This document shows positions 8,493-17,182 of a DNA stretch of 64,000 nt, in pieces (position 1 is the stretch's first letter; each line of letters begins with the position of its first letter). The position numbers were made by a program, and so were the translations under genes. Location: the NCBI RefSeq assembly GCF_003584105.1, contig NZ_QXFO01000024.1:62001-126000 (forward strand), read 5' to 3'. This stretch comes from Flagellimonas taeanensis. Its GTDB lineage: Bacteria; Bacteroidota; Bacteroidia; Flavobacteriales; Flavobacteriaceae. The notes under the pieces are model-generated. The model was not told where the DNA came from. It did not search any database and was given only the letters and a program-made list of their open reading frames with translations.

Positions 8493-10433
8493 ATGATGAA
8501 AAGTCCAGCCAAAATCCTGATTCTTAGCATTTGTTTGTTGGTTTTTACCGTAAGCTGCAAGAAAACTGTAAAGACCGAAGAGCAGCCAGTTGTTGATACC
8601 TATGTGGCCGATCATTACACCAAGAAAGAGGTGGACATTGAAATGCGGGACGGGATAAAACTGCACACTACCATATATTCCCCAAAGGATACTTCCAAGG
8701 AATATCCCATCATCATGCAACGTACGCCCTATAGCTCACAACCCTATGGGGAAGGCAATTTTAGGACCAAGATCGGGCCCAATGAGCATTTGATGAAGGA
8801 AGGGAACATCATCGTCTATCAAGATGTCCGCGGACGTTGGCTCAGCGAAGGGCACTATGAGAACATGCGGGCCTATATTCCCGACAAGACCTCCAATGAC
8901 CAAGTGGATGAAAGTTCCGATACGTATGACACCATAGAATGGTTGGTCAACAATGTGGAAAACAACAACGGTAATGTAGGTGTCTGGGGTATTTCATATC
9001 CCGGTTATTACGCCACCTATGCCACTGTGGATGCACACCCAGCGTTGAAGGCAGCATCGCCCCAGGCCTGTATCGGGGATTTCTTTTTTGATGATTTCCA
9101 CCATAATGGAGCCTATCTACTGAGCTATTTCAGGGCGACTTCCCTGTTTGGAACCCCTAGGCCCAATGGCGACCAGCCTATCGATACAGCTTGGTATACC
9201 TTGCCAAGTCTGCCCACCGAAGATCAATACCAATTCTTTTTGGATGCAGGTCCGTTGAAGAATCTGGACTACTTTTTTGAATACGAAACAGCAGATACCC
9301 CCACCATGCGTCCGGAAGGCGTCACCGATGATTATTTCTGGAACGAACTCAAGGAACATCCCAATTATGATGAAATGTGGCAGTCCAAAGGACTGATCCA
9401 ACATCTCAAAAATGTGAAGAGCAGCGTGGCCACTATGATCGTGGGCGGTTGGTTCGATGCGGAAGACCTCTACGGACCCTTGGAGACCTATAAGAACATT
9501 GAAAAATACAATGAGGGCAACTACAATACCATGGTCTTTGGTCCATGGGATCACGGCGGCTGGGCCCGAACCGTGGACAGGAACGTAGTGGGCAATTATT
9601 ATTTTGGGGATTCCATTTCATTGTTTTTCCAGAAGGACATTGAAACCAAATTCTTCAATCACTTTCTGAAAGGAGACGGAAGTCCAGATTCAGGCTTGCC
9701 CGAAGCCTATGTTTTCGATACGGGCAAAAAAGAATGGAAGACCTATGATACTTGGCCCCCGGAAAATGCATCGAAGCAGACCATGTATCTTTCCGAGGAC
9801 CAAGAGCTGACCGAAGCACAAAATGGGGCAACGGGTATCCAGTTCATCAGTGACATCAAGAAACCGGTGCCCTACTCCGAAGATATCAAGACCGTGTTCA
9901 CTCCGCGAAAATATATGACAGACGATCAACGTTTTGCGGCCAGACGTTCCGATGTGCTTGTTTTTGAAACCGATATTCTGGAAGATGATCTCACCTTGGC
10001 CGGGGATATCCTTGCCCATTTGAAAGTGGCCACAACAGGTACTGCCGCGGATTGGATTGTAAAGATCATCGATGTGCACCCGGCGGATACCGAGACCAAT
10101 GAAGAAATGCAGAACCACCTCAAGATGAGCAATTACCATTTGATGGTGCGAAGCGAGGTGATGCGTGGGCGGTTCAGGAACAGTTTTTCCGACCCCGAAC
10201 CTTTTACGCCCAACCAAAAAACAAATGTGAACATCAAGTTGCAGGATGTGTTCCATACCTTCAAGAAAGGTCACAAATTGCAGGTGCAGGTACAAAGTAC
10301 CTGGTTCCCGCTCATCGATTTGAACCCGCAGACCTATGTGGAGAATATCTTCAAGGCCGATGAATCGGACTTCAAGACTCAGACCCACACCGTTTTCACG
10401 GATTCGAACATTGAGTTCACGGTATTGAAATAG
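8493..10433 (+). CDS. CocE/NonD family lipoprotein hydrolase (S15-like)
   Basis: A 646-residue predicted lipoprotein: N-terminal hydrophobic segment ending in the lipobox FTVSC, with Cys22. The alpha/beta-hydrolase nucleophile elbow is GISYPG (Ser near 167). GGWFDAEDLYGPLETYKNI holds the expected catalytic Asp, WDHGGWAR the expected His, and a C-terminal jelly-roll domain follows (last 230 or so residues). Relatives include X-Pro dipeptidyl peptidases, cocaine esterase and glutaryl-7-ACA acylase/alpha-amino-acid ester hydrolases; exact substrate unknown. The start could be Met1 or Met2. A second, unrelated-looking member is at 61341-63179. Confidence 0.88.
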   Translation: MMKSPAKILILSICLLVFTVSCKKTVKTEEQPVVDTYVADHYTKKEVDIEMRDGIKLHTTIYSPKDTSKEYPIIMQRTPYSSQPYGEGNFRTKIGPNEHLMKEGNIIVYQDVRGRWLSEGHYENMRAYIPDKTSNDQVDESSDTYDTIEWLVNNVENNNGNVGVWGISYPGYYATYATVDAHPALKAASPQACIGDFFFDDFHHNGAYLLSYFRATSLFGTPRPNGDQPIDTAWYTLPSLPTEDQYQFFLDAGPLKNLDYFFEYETADTPTMRPEGVTDDYFWNELKEHPNYDEMWQSKGLIQHLKNVKSSVATMIVGGWFDAEDLYGPLETYKNIEKYNEGNYNTMVFGPWDHGGWARTVDRNVVGNYYFGDSISLFFQKDIETKFFNHFLKGDGSPDSGLPEAYVFDTGKKEWKTYDTWPPENASKQTMYLSEDQELTEAQNGATGIQFISDIKKPVPYSEDIKTVFTPRKYMTDDQRFAARRSDVLVFETDILEDDLTLAGDILAHLKVATTGTAADWIVKIIDVHPADTETNEEMQNHLKMSNYHLMVRSEVMRGRFRNSFSDPEPFTPNQKTNVNIKLQDVFHTFKKGHKLQVQVQSTWFPLIDLNPQTYVENIFKADESDFKTQTHTVFTDSNIEFTVLK

Positions 10434-10495
10434 AGGGGAAGCTACGTTTTGGTGAATTTTTACCGAAAGATTAGGAAATTCCATCTTTCCATCAG

Positions 10496-10503
10496 TATAT
10501 TTG
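10496..10503 (+). promoter_or_regulatory. -7 element upstream of SAM riboswitch 1
   Basis: TATATTTG fits TAnnTTTG. The start site would be near 10510, about 23 bases before the riboswitch. A weak TTAG at 10471 is the best -33 candidate. Confidence 0.5.
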
Positions 10504-10532
10504 CCCAACAAAGTTCAAACACGTATTGATTA

Positions 10533-10635
10533 GTTATCAAGAAAGGTGGAGGGAATAGACCCTTTGAAGCCTTAGCAACCCTTGGCTCTCGATGTCAAGA
10601 AGGTGCTACATTCTATCCCGATGGGAATAGATAAC
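10533..10635 (+). promoter_or_regulatory. SAM-I riboswitch (S-box) controlling metY and metX-AK-HSD
   Basis: P1 is formed by GTTATC (10533-10538) and GATAAC (10630-10635). Between them lie the S-box core blocks AAGAAAGGTGGAGGGA, GAAGCCTTAGCAACC and AAGGTGCTACATTC. A small hairpin AATCGA/TCGATT (10639-10654) follows, without a convincing T run. GACTTTT (10708-10714) can pair with AAAAGTC just before the ATG (10738-10744). Whether control is by termination or by masking translation is therefore unclear. Expected to shut the genes down when SAM is high. Confidence 0.93.
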
Positions 10636-10744
10636 GACAATCGACTTTTCGATTTCACTTTCTTATAACTTTTTGATTTTTCCATGCTGTACGTACCATG
10701 GGAGTTTGACTTTTTATTTTATAATTTTTAAAAAAACAAAAGTC

Positions 10745-12025
10745 ATGAGTGATCAAAAATTTTCAACCAATGCATTGCATGCTGGCCATGATGTGGCCGC
10801 TAATGGAGGGACACGGGCAGTGCCTATATACCAGACCACGTCCTATGTGTTCAGGGATTCGGACCATGCCGCCAATCTTTTCTCCTTAAGTGAGCCGGGT
10901 TACATCTACACAAGGCTCAACAATCCGACCAACGATATCTTGGAACAGCGGTTGGCCACACTGGAAGGGGGGATAGCCTCTGTGGTGACTTCCTCGGGAA
11001 CGGCTGCCATCAACACGGCCTTGTTGGTCTTGTTGAAGGCGGGGGACCATATCGTATCGTCCAATAGTTTATATGGCGGAACCTACAACCTGTTCAATGT
11101 GACCTTGCCCCGTCTGGGCATTACGACCACCTTTGTGGACCCTTCGGACCCTGCCAATTTTGGCAAAGCGGTTCAGGGCAATACCAAGGCCTTCTTTGTG
11201 GAATCCTTGGGAAATCCAAAGTTGGACGTGCTGGATTTAAAAGTCATTTCGAAGGAAGCCAAGGTGGCCAAGGTGCCACTCATTGTGGACAATACCGTAG
11301 CCTCACCGGCACTGTTGAACCCCATTGCGCACGGCGCCAATATTGTGGTGCACTCCTTGACAAAGTACATCAACGGGAACGGGACCACCATGGGAGGAGT
11401 AATCATTGATGCTGGGACATTTGACTGGGCCAATGGAAAATTCCCTGAATTTACAGAACCTTCGCAAGGATACCATGGATTGGTCTATCACGAAGCCTTG
11501 GGTCCCGCGGCGTTTATTGCCAAAGTGCGAATCGAGGGATTGCGTGACCATGGGGCCTGTTTGAGTCCATACAATGCATTCCAGATCATCCAAGGCTTGG
11601 AAACCTTGGAAATACGTATGAAAAAGCACAGTGAAAATGCTTTGGCCTTGGCCCAATGGTTGGAAAGTAGAGACGAGGTCACTTGGGTGAACTATCCTGG
11701 GCTGGAATCCAGCAAATACAAGACTCTGTCCGATGCGTATTTGCCAAAGGGTCAAAGTGGTATTGTTACCTTTGGGGTGAAGGGCGGATTTGAATCGGCC
11801 AAGAAAATAGCGGATGAAACCAAGATTTTCTCTCTTTTGGCCAATATTGGGGATACCAAATCGCTAATTATCCATCCGGCAAGTACCACACACCAACAAT
11901 TGGATGATGCACAACAGGAATCAACAGGTGTGACCAAGGACTTGATTCGTTTGTCCGTCGGTTTGGAAGATCTGTCCGACCTGAAAGCCGATTTGGAAAG
12001 TGCATTTGCAGGCATAGGAAAATAA
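10745..12025 (+). CDS. metY: O-acetylhomoserine sulfhydrylase
   Basis: A 426-residue PLP enzyme of the Cys/Met metabolism family, joining O-acetylhomoserine with sulfide to form homocysteine. Seen: SGTAAINTALLVLLKAGDHIVSSN, the DNTVASP block, and the PLP lysine in VVHSLTKYINGNGTTMGG (near residue 206). The ATG at 10745 (MSDQKFSTNALHAG) is chosen over the longer frame, whose extra 24 residues are encoded in the AT-rich leader. It sits just downstream of a SAM-I riboswitch, and 41 bases before the gene that makes its substrate. A second sulfhydrylase lies at 15965. Confidence 0.94.
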   Translation: MSDQKFSTNALHAGHDVAANGGTRAVPIYQTTSYVFRDSDHAANLFSLSEPGYIYTRLNNPTNDILEQRLATLEGGIASVVTSSGTAAINTALLVLLKAGDHIVSSNSLYGGTYNLFNVTLPRLGITTTFVDPSDPANFGKAVQGNTKAFFVESLGNPKLDVLDLKVISKEAKVAKVPLIVDNTVASPALLNPIAHGANIVVHSLTKYINGNGTTMGGVIIDAGTFDWANGKFPEFTEPSQGYHGLVYHEALGPAAFIAKVRIEGLRDHGACLSPYNAFQIIQGLETLEIRMKKHSENALALAQWLESRDEVTWVNYPGLESSKYKTLSDAYLPKGQSGIVTFGVKGGFESAKKIADETKIFSLLANIGDTKSLIIHPASTTHQQLDDAQQESTGVTKDLIRLSVGLEDLSDLKADLESAFAGIGK

Positions 12026-12066
12026 TTATTTTTTACACGCAGAAGAATAAATCATAGCATACATAT

Positions 12067-15000
12067 ATGTTACAGTATTTGAAAATCGATCAATTTTCTA
12101 CCCAGAGTGGCAAAGTCCAGGACCTGCAATTGTCCTATCAATTGTTCGGGCAGCCCCTGCACTCGGCCCCGGTGGTGATGGTGAACCATGCCCTTACGGG
12201 CAATTCCGATGTTGCCGGGGAGAATGGCTGGTGGTCCGATCTGATCGGGGAAGGGAAATGTATCAATACCGAAAAGTACACCATTTTGGCCTTCAATATT
12301 CCGGGCAACGGTTATGATGGTTTTGTCATCGAGAACTACAAGGATTTTGTGGCCGGGGATATTGCCAGACTGTTTCTTTTGGGACTGGAACAATTGAAGA
12401 TTGAAAAACTGTACGCCATCATAGGAGGTTCTTTGGGCGGCGGCATCGCTTGGGAGATGGCAGCATTCAACCCCAACATTACAGAACATTTGGTTCCTGT
12501 GGCATCTGATTGGAAATCAACAGATTGGTTAATTGCCAATTGCCAGATCCAGGAACAGTTCTTGGTGAATTCCAAACAGCCGGTGCACGATGCCCGCATG
12601 CATGCGATGCTTTGCTACCGCACACCCGAATCTTTCAAGGAGCGATTCAAACGGAGTACGAACGAAGAACTTCAGGTTTTCAATGTGGAGAGCTGGTTGA
12701 TGCACCACGGGAAAAAACTCCAGGAACGTTTCCAGTTGTCCGCCTACAAGTTGATGAACCAATTGCTAAAGACCATCGACATCACCCGTAATGGGGATGA
12801 GGCCTTCAAGGCATTGCAGGAAAGCGATATGAAGATCCATATCATCGGGGTCAATTCCGATCTGTTCTTCACCGCGGAGGAAAATCGGGAGACCTTCAAA
12901 AGATTGGCCCAAGCCAGTACCAATGTCACCTATGGTGAAGTGCAGTCGCTCCATGGCCACGATGCCTTTTTGATGGAGTTTGAACAATTGGAAAAGTTGT
13001 TGGAGACCGTTTTTCAGAAAAATGGAAAGACAGAGCGCATCAAAGTGTTGAAGTTCGGTGGGAAATCCTTGGCCAACGGCGAAGGCATCGAAAGAGTGCT
13101 GAAAGTGATTGCCAAAAGGGCGGAGAACAAAGAGCACTTTGCCGTGGTGGTATCGGCGCGTGGCAAGGCTACCGATGAGTTGGAAGACTTGTTGGATAAA
13201 GCGGCAAAAGGGAAGGATTTTCAACAGGATCTTGACCATTTCGCGGCCTATCAAAAAAATGACTTTGCAGGGGTCGATATCGAAGAAGAACTAAAAACCA
13301 TCCAAAAAATACTCAATGGGGTTTCCCTGACCGGGGATTATAGCCTCAAGACCAAGGATGAGGTGTTGTCCTACGGCGAGCTGATCTCTGCCAAGGTAGT
13401 GACCACCTTGCTGAATGCCCAAGGGCTTAAGGCACAACTGCTGGACTCCCGAAAATTGATCAAGACCGACGACACCTTTAGCAATGCCGAGGTGGACCAA
13501 CGGACCTCCAAAGAAAATGTGATACGCTATTTCCATAAATTGGATGAGGACACCATAGCCGTGGTCACAGGATTTATTGGGTCGAACGGGGATGGTTCCA
13601 CGACGACTTTGGGGAGAAATGGAAGCAATTATTCCGCAGCATTGCTGGCCAACTTTCTGGATGCCGGGGAGCTGGTCAACTACACCCATGTGGATGGCAT
13701 CTTTACGGCCAATCCCGATTTGGTGAAGGATGCCCGCTTGATCGATGTGATCTCCTATGGGGAAGCCAACGAGCTGGCCAATTTCGGGGCCAATATCCTA
13801 CATGCGAAGACCATCATACCCCTTATCGAAAAGAATATTCCGTTGCGGATCTGCAATACCTTCAATGATGAAAACGAAGGAACGCTTATTGGACCGAAGA
13901 CCGAGAACGGGGGCATCAAATCCTTGTCCGTGCTGGACCATATGGCCCTCATCAATCTAGAGGGTAGGGGGCTGTTGGGCAAAGTGGGTGTGGATATGCG
14001 TATCTTCCGTGCGTTGGGCCAAAATGGCATTAGCGTTGGCATCATTTCGCAAGGATCGTCCGAAAGGGGGATTGGCCTTGTGGTGGATGCATCCAAAGCG
14101 GAAAAGGCCAAAAAAGTACTGGACCAGGAATTCGAGACCGATTATTCCTCTCAGGACATCAACCAGATCACCGTGGTGAAGGATGTATCGGTCATCTCCA
14201 TTGTGGGGATGGATTTGAGTAGTTTCCATAGACCCTTCAATGCCTTGGTCAAAAACCAAGTGATTCCCCTGTTGTTCAATAACACGGTGACAGGAAAGAA
14301 TGTGAGCTTAGTCGTGAAAAAGTCGGATCTGCACAAGGCGGTCAATGTGGTGCACGGACAGATTTTTGGCATCGCAAAGCGAATCAACCTGGCCATTTTT
14401 GGGCATGGCAATGTTGGGGGCACCTTGATCGATCAAATCTTGGATTCGGAAAAGAGCATAGAATCGAGAAAAGGAATAGGTCTTCGTGTGTTTGCGGTCG
14501 CCAATTCCAAAAAAGTATTGTTGGATGCTTCAGGAATTGGTCCCGATTGGAAAAAACGGTTGGAGAAAGAAGGCGAACCCTACCAGATAGAGGATGTCGC
14601 TACTTTTGCCAAACAGCACCATCTGGAAAACCTTATTGCGGTGGACAATACGGCCAGCAGCGCTTTTGTGGAGCACTACGAAACGTTCATCAAGAAAGGT
14701 TTTGACCTGGTCTCTTCCAACAAGATAGCCAACACCTTGAGTTTTGAGAAATACAAGTCCATTCGGAAATCCTTGGACCAAAACCAGAAGCAATACCTGT
14801 ATGAGACCAATGTGGGTGCAGGTCTCCCATTGATCGATACCATTAGACTGTTGCATCTTTCGGGAGAGAACATTACCCGGATCAAAGGTGTGTTCTCTGG
14901 GTCGTTGAGCTATATTTTCAATACCTTTTCGGAAAAGGAGGCCTCGTTTTCGGCCATTGTGAAAGAAGCCATGCAAAGTGGGTACACGGAACCCGATCCA

Positions 15001-15453
15001 AGGGAAGACCTTTCCGGGAACGATGTGGGTAGGAAACTATTGATCTTGGCCCGGGAGTTGGACCTTCAAAATGAGTTTTCCGATATTGAAGTACAGAACC
15101 TGATTCCAAAGGAATTGCAGACCTTGGATTTTGAGGGGTTCATTGATCGGATCGGGGAGATGGACAAGGTGTATGAGGAAGTTAAAAAGAAGCAAGAACC
15201 AGGTCATGTCCTCAGATATGTCGGGGACCTGCACGGCGACCTTCATCAGGATAAGGGGATATTGGAGGTGAAATTGGTTTCCGTGCCCAAACAAAGTGCA
15301 TTGGGACAGGTCAAGGGCTCCGATTCCATTATTGAGATCTATACAGAATCCTATGGTGAAAACCCATTGGTGATCCAAGGTGCCGGAGCAGGTGCCGCTG
15401 TAACGGCAAGAGGTGTTTTTGGCGATATATTGAGAATAGCTGAGAAAATATAA
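12067..15453 (+). CDS. Trifunctional homoserine O-acetyltransferase / aspartokinase / homoserine dehydrogenase
   Basis: A 1128-residue fusion. Residues 1-315 are an alpha/beta-hydrolase of the MetX type: HALTGNSD oxyanion region, nucleophile elbow GGSLGGG (Ser122), Asp265 in NSDLFF, His298 in HGHDAF. Residues from about 326 are an aspartokinase (KVLKFGGKSLA, then TLGRNGSNYSA), with ACT repeats around 625-770. Residues from about 775 are homoserine dehydrogenase (INLAIFGHGNVGGTL, then SNKIANT and GVFSGSLSYI). The polypeptide would cover aspartate phosphorylation, homoserine formation and its acetylation, lacking only aspartate-semialdehyde dehydrogenase. Under the same riboswitch as metY. No frameshift or internal stop is seen, so it is a true fusion. 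Confidence 0.95.
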   Translation: MLQYLKIDQFSTQSGKVQDLQLSYQLFGQPLHSAPVVMVNHALTGNSDVAGENGWWSDLIGEGKCINTEKYTILAFNIPGNGYDGFVIENYKDFVAGDIARLFLLGLEQLKIEKLYAIIGGSLGGGIAWEMAAFNPNITEHLVPVASDWKSTDWLIANCQIQEQFLVNSKQPVHDARMHAMLCYRTPESFKERFKRSTNEELQVFNVESWLMHHGKKLQERFQLSAYKLMNQLLKTIDITRNGDEAFKALQESDMKIHIIGVNSDLFFTAEENRETFKRLAQASTNVTYGEVQSLHGHDAFLMEFEQLEKLLETVFQKNGKTERIKVLKFGGKSLANGEGIERVLKVIAKRAENKEHFAVVVSARGKATDELEDLLDKAAKGKDFQQDLDHFAAYQKNDFAGVDIEEELKTIQKILNGVSLTGDYSLKTKDEVLSYGELISAKVVTTLLNAQGLKAQLLDSRKLIKTDDTFSNAEVDQRTSKENVIRYFHKLDEDTIAVVTGFIGSNGDGSTTTLGRNGSNYSAALLANFLDAGELVNYTHVDGIFTANPDLVKDARLIDVISYGEANELANFGANILHAKTIIPLIEKNIPLRICNTFNDENEGTLIGPKTENGGIKSLSVLDHMALINLEGRGLLGKVGVDMRIFRALGQNGISVGIISQGSSERGIGLVVDASKAEKAKKVLDQEFETDYSSQDINQITVVKDVSVISIVGMDLSSFHRPFNALVKNQVIPLLFNNTVTGKNVSLVVKKSDLHKAVNVVHGQIFGIAKRINLAIFGHGNVGGTLIDQILDSEKSIESRKGIGLRVFAVANSKKVLLDASGIGPDWKKRLEKEGEPYQIEDVATFAKQHHLENLIAVDNTASSAFVEHYETFIKKGFDLVSSNKIANTLSFEKYKSIRKSLDQNQKQYLYETNVGAGLPLIDTIRLLHLSGENITRIKGVFSGSLSYIFNTFSEKEASFSAIVKEAMQSGYTEPDPREDLSGNDVGRKLLILARELDLQNEFSDIEVQNLIPKELQTLDFEGFIDRIGEMDKVYEEVKKKQEPGHVLRYVGDLHGDLHQDKGILEVKLVSVPKQSALGQVKGSDSIIEIYTESYGENPLVIQGAGAGAAVTARGVFGDILRIAEKI

Positions 15454-15474
15454 CTTCGACTACGCTCAGCTACC
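15454..15474 (-). repeat. Dispersed palindromic repeat, copy 1
   Basis: Minus-strand copy of the element with core TGAGCGTAGTCGAA, starting directly after the stop codon of the metX fusion. Confidence 0.8.
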
Positions 15475-15524
15475 TTGTTTAGTCTATTTGGATGGGTATA
15501 GTCGAGATGGTATATGAATTACGG

Positions 15525-15551
15525 TTGGAACGGTGGCTGAGCGTAGTCGAA
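15525..15551 (+). repeat. Dispersed palindromic repeat, copy 2
   Basis: Direct copy of 27 bases, identical to 15569-15595 (period 44). Core GGCTGAGCGTAGTCGAA. Confidence 0.85.
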
Positions 15552-15568
15552 ATATAGAAAGAATATGA

Positions 15569-15600
15569 TTGGAACGGTGGCTGAGCGTAGTCGAAGCCAC
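15569..15600 (+). repeat. Dispersed palindromic repeat, copy 3; left inverted arm of the GIY-YIG unit
   Basis: Bases 15576-15600 are the exact reverse complement of 15926-15950, a perfect 25-bp inverted repeat on either side of the GIY-YIG gene. The arm is itself partly palindromic (GTGGCT...AGCCAC). Confidence 0.92.
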
Positions 15601-15609
15601 AAACTAAAG

Positions 15610-15924
15610 ATGAAAGGTTACATGTACATACTTCAATGTTCGGATGGAAGCTATTATACAGGAAGTACCATAGACTTGGAGAACCGTATCAATGAGCATC
15701 AAGATGGTAGGGGGGCAAACCATACCAAGAAAAGACTGCCCGTGGAGTTGATGTATGTTGAGGAATACCTAAGCATTGCATCGGCTTTTGAGAGGGAGAA
15801 ACAGATTCAGGGTTGGTCAAGAGCAAAGAAGGAAGCACTCATCCAAGGAGAATTTCAAACTCTGCCCTATTTGGCCGAGTGTAAGAACCATACAAATTAT
15901 AGATATTTTAAAGAGGTTAAATGA
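15610..15924 (+). CDS. GIY-YIG nuclease family protein
   Basis: A 104-residue single-domain protein. It has the YMYILQCSDGSYYTGSTID version of the GIY-YIG motif, then LENRINEHQDG, and the YVEEYLSIASAFEREKQIQGW helix with the expected metal-binding Glu and basic residues. Similar to small UvrC-N-like/YhbQ nucleases. A longer frame opens at 15565, but its first residues (VAERSRSHK) are only the translated repeat, so ATG 15610 is chosen. Flanked by perfect 25-bp inverted repeats. It interrupts the methionine gene run between the metX fusion and the second sulfhydrylase. Cleavage specificity unknown. Confidence 0.88.
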   Translation: MKGYMYILQCSDGSYYTGSTIDLENRINEHQDGRGANHTKKRLPVELMYVEEYLSIASAFEREKQIQGWSRAKKEALIQGEFQTLPYLAECKNHTNYRYFKEVK

Positions 15925-15925
15925 A

Positions 15926-15950
15926 GTGGCTTCGACTACGCTCAGCCACC
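15926..15950 (-). repeat. Dispersed palindromic repeat, copy 4; right inverted arm of the GIY-YIG unit
   Basis: Exact reverse complement of 15576-15600, beginning one base after the GIY-YIG stop codon and ending 14 bases before the next start. Confidence 0.92.
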
Positions 15951-15964
15951 CAAAAAATAATACA

Positions 15965-17128
15965 ATGAAAAAGAAATTCGAGACAGAAGCAATACGGACA
16001 CAAATGGAGCGTAGCCAGAACTTGGAACACTCCAGTCCAATTTACATGACATCCAGTTTTGTGTTCGAGGATGCGGAGGATATGCGCGCTTCCTTTGCAG
16101 AGGAAAAGGACAGGAGCATCTATTCCAGATATTCCAATCCCAATTCCTCGGAGTTTATAGACAAGGTGTGCAAAATGGAAGGTGCAGAGAGCGGGTTTGC
16201 CTTTGCCTCTGGCATGGCTGCCGTGTACTCCACCTTGGCCGCTTTGTTGAATGCAGGTGACCATGTGGTCTCGTCCAAGAGTATTTTTGGTTCCACACAC
16301 ACGCTTTTCACCCAGTTTTTTCCCAAATGGAACATCACCACGAGTTATTTTGATGCCACTGATCTGTCGTCCATTGAAGGGTTGATCCAACCCAATACCA
16401 AGATCATTTATGCGGAATCGCCCACCAATCCGGGAGTGGATGTCCTGGATTTGGAAGTGTTGGGGAGCATAGCCAAAAAACATGGACTTATTTTCATTAT
16501 CGACAACTGTTTTGCGACGCCCTATCTCCAACAGCCCATAAAGTTCGGGGCTGATTTGGTAATCCATTCAGGGACCAAGTTGATGGATGGGCAGGGTAGG
16601 GTTTTGGCCGGTATCACCGTGGGAAACAATGAATTGATGGATAAGGTGTACCGTTTTTCACGCATCACGGGTCCAGCGCTTTCCCCTTTCAATGCTTGGG
16701 TATTGTCCAGAAGTTTGGAGACCTTGGCCATTCGGGTGGACAGGCACTGTTCAAATGCGTTGGAATTGGCTACTTTTTTGGAAAACCATCCAAAGATTGA
16801 ATGGGTAAAATACCCCTTCCTGAAATCGCACCCCCAATATGAAATCGCAAAAAAACAGATGAAAGCTGGCGGTTGTGTAGTGGCTTTTGAGGTGAAAGGA
16901 GGATTGGATGCAGGTAGAAAATTCTTCGATAGCATTGAATTGCTGTCTCTTTCCGCCAATTTGGGCGATTCACGAAGTATCGTTACCCACCCGGCATCCA
17001 CAACGCATAGTAAATTATCAAAGGAAGAACGTGAGGCGGTTGGGATTACGGACGGTATGGTACGAGTATCCGTTGGATTGGAACATATTGATGACATCAT
17101 TGCGGACATAGAACAAGCATTGGAATAG
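15965..17128 (+). CDS. metZ: Cys/Met metabolism PLP enzyme, O-succinyl/acetylhomoserine sulfhydrylase type
   Basis: A 387-residue PLP enzyme starting at ATG 15965 (MKKKFETEAIRTQ); the 63-residue longer frame runs back through the repeat and the GIY-YIG gene and is rejected. Motifs: SGMAAVYSTLAALLNAGDHVVSSKSIFG, DNCFATP, PLP lysine in HSGTKLMDGQGR (near 205), NLGDSRSIVTHPASTTH. The PIYMTSSFVFEDAEDM start is typical of MetZ-like sulfhydrylases. It probably also forms homocysteine, so there are two sulfhydrylases within 7 kb. Since the acyl donor made next door is acetylhomoserine, the succinyl part of the MetZ name may not apply. Confidence 0.88.
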   Translation: MKKKFETEAIRTQMERSQNLEHSSPIYMTSSFVFEDAEDMRASFAEEKDRSIYSRYSNPNSSEFIDKVCKMEGAESGFAFASGMAAVYSTLAALLNAGDHVVSSKSIFGSTHTLFTQFFPKWNITTSYFDATDLSSIEGLIQPNTKIIYAESPTNPGVDVLDLEVLGSIAKKHGLIFIIDNCFATPYLQQPIKFGADLVIHSGTKLMDGQGRVLAGITVGNNELMDKVYRFSRITGPALSPFNAWVLSRSLETLAIRVDRHCSNALELATFLENHPKIEWVKYPFLKSHPQYEIAKKQMKAGGCVVAFEVKGGLDAGRKFFDSIELLSLSANLGDSRSIVTHPASTTHSKLSKEEREAVGITDGMVRVSVGLEHIDDIIADIEQALE

Positions 17129-17182
17129 GGCATTCCGGGAATATTTTAAAAGGCGATTGTTAATTTTCGCTATATTCGTGCG

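Larger units (their letters stand above)
15576..15950 (+). mobile_element. Putative repeat-bracketed GIY-YIG unit
   Basis: A 375-bp segment made of a 25-bp inverted repeat, one GIY-YIG nuclease gene (15610-15924) that ends one base before the right arm, and the matching inverted arm. Neither a target duplication nor a transposase is visible. That it moves or spreads its repeats is inference from the arrangement and from related repeats elsewhere in the window. Confidence 0.4.

Noticed and set aside
10684-10731. Short aromatic-rich ORF between SAM riboswitch 1 and metY, resembling a leader peptide
   Set aside because: It lies in AT-rich sequence, has no antiterminator/terminator pair, contains no Met beyond its start, and the operon is already under a SAM riboswitch.
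15565-15609. N-terminal extension of the GIY-YIG protein (MIGTVAERSRSHKLK)
   Set aside because: It is a translation of the palindromic repeat; the domain begins at ATG 15610.
15776-15964. 63-residue N-terminal extension of the second sulfhydrylase
   Set aside because: It runs back through the repeat arm and the GIY-YIG gene in another frame; ATG 15965 starts the conserved protein.
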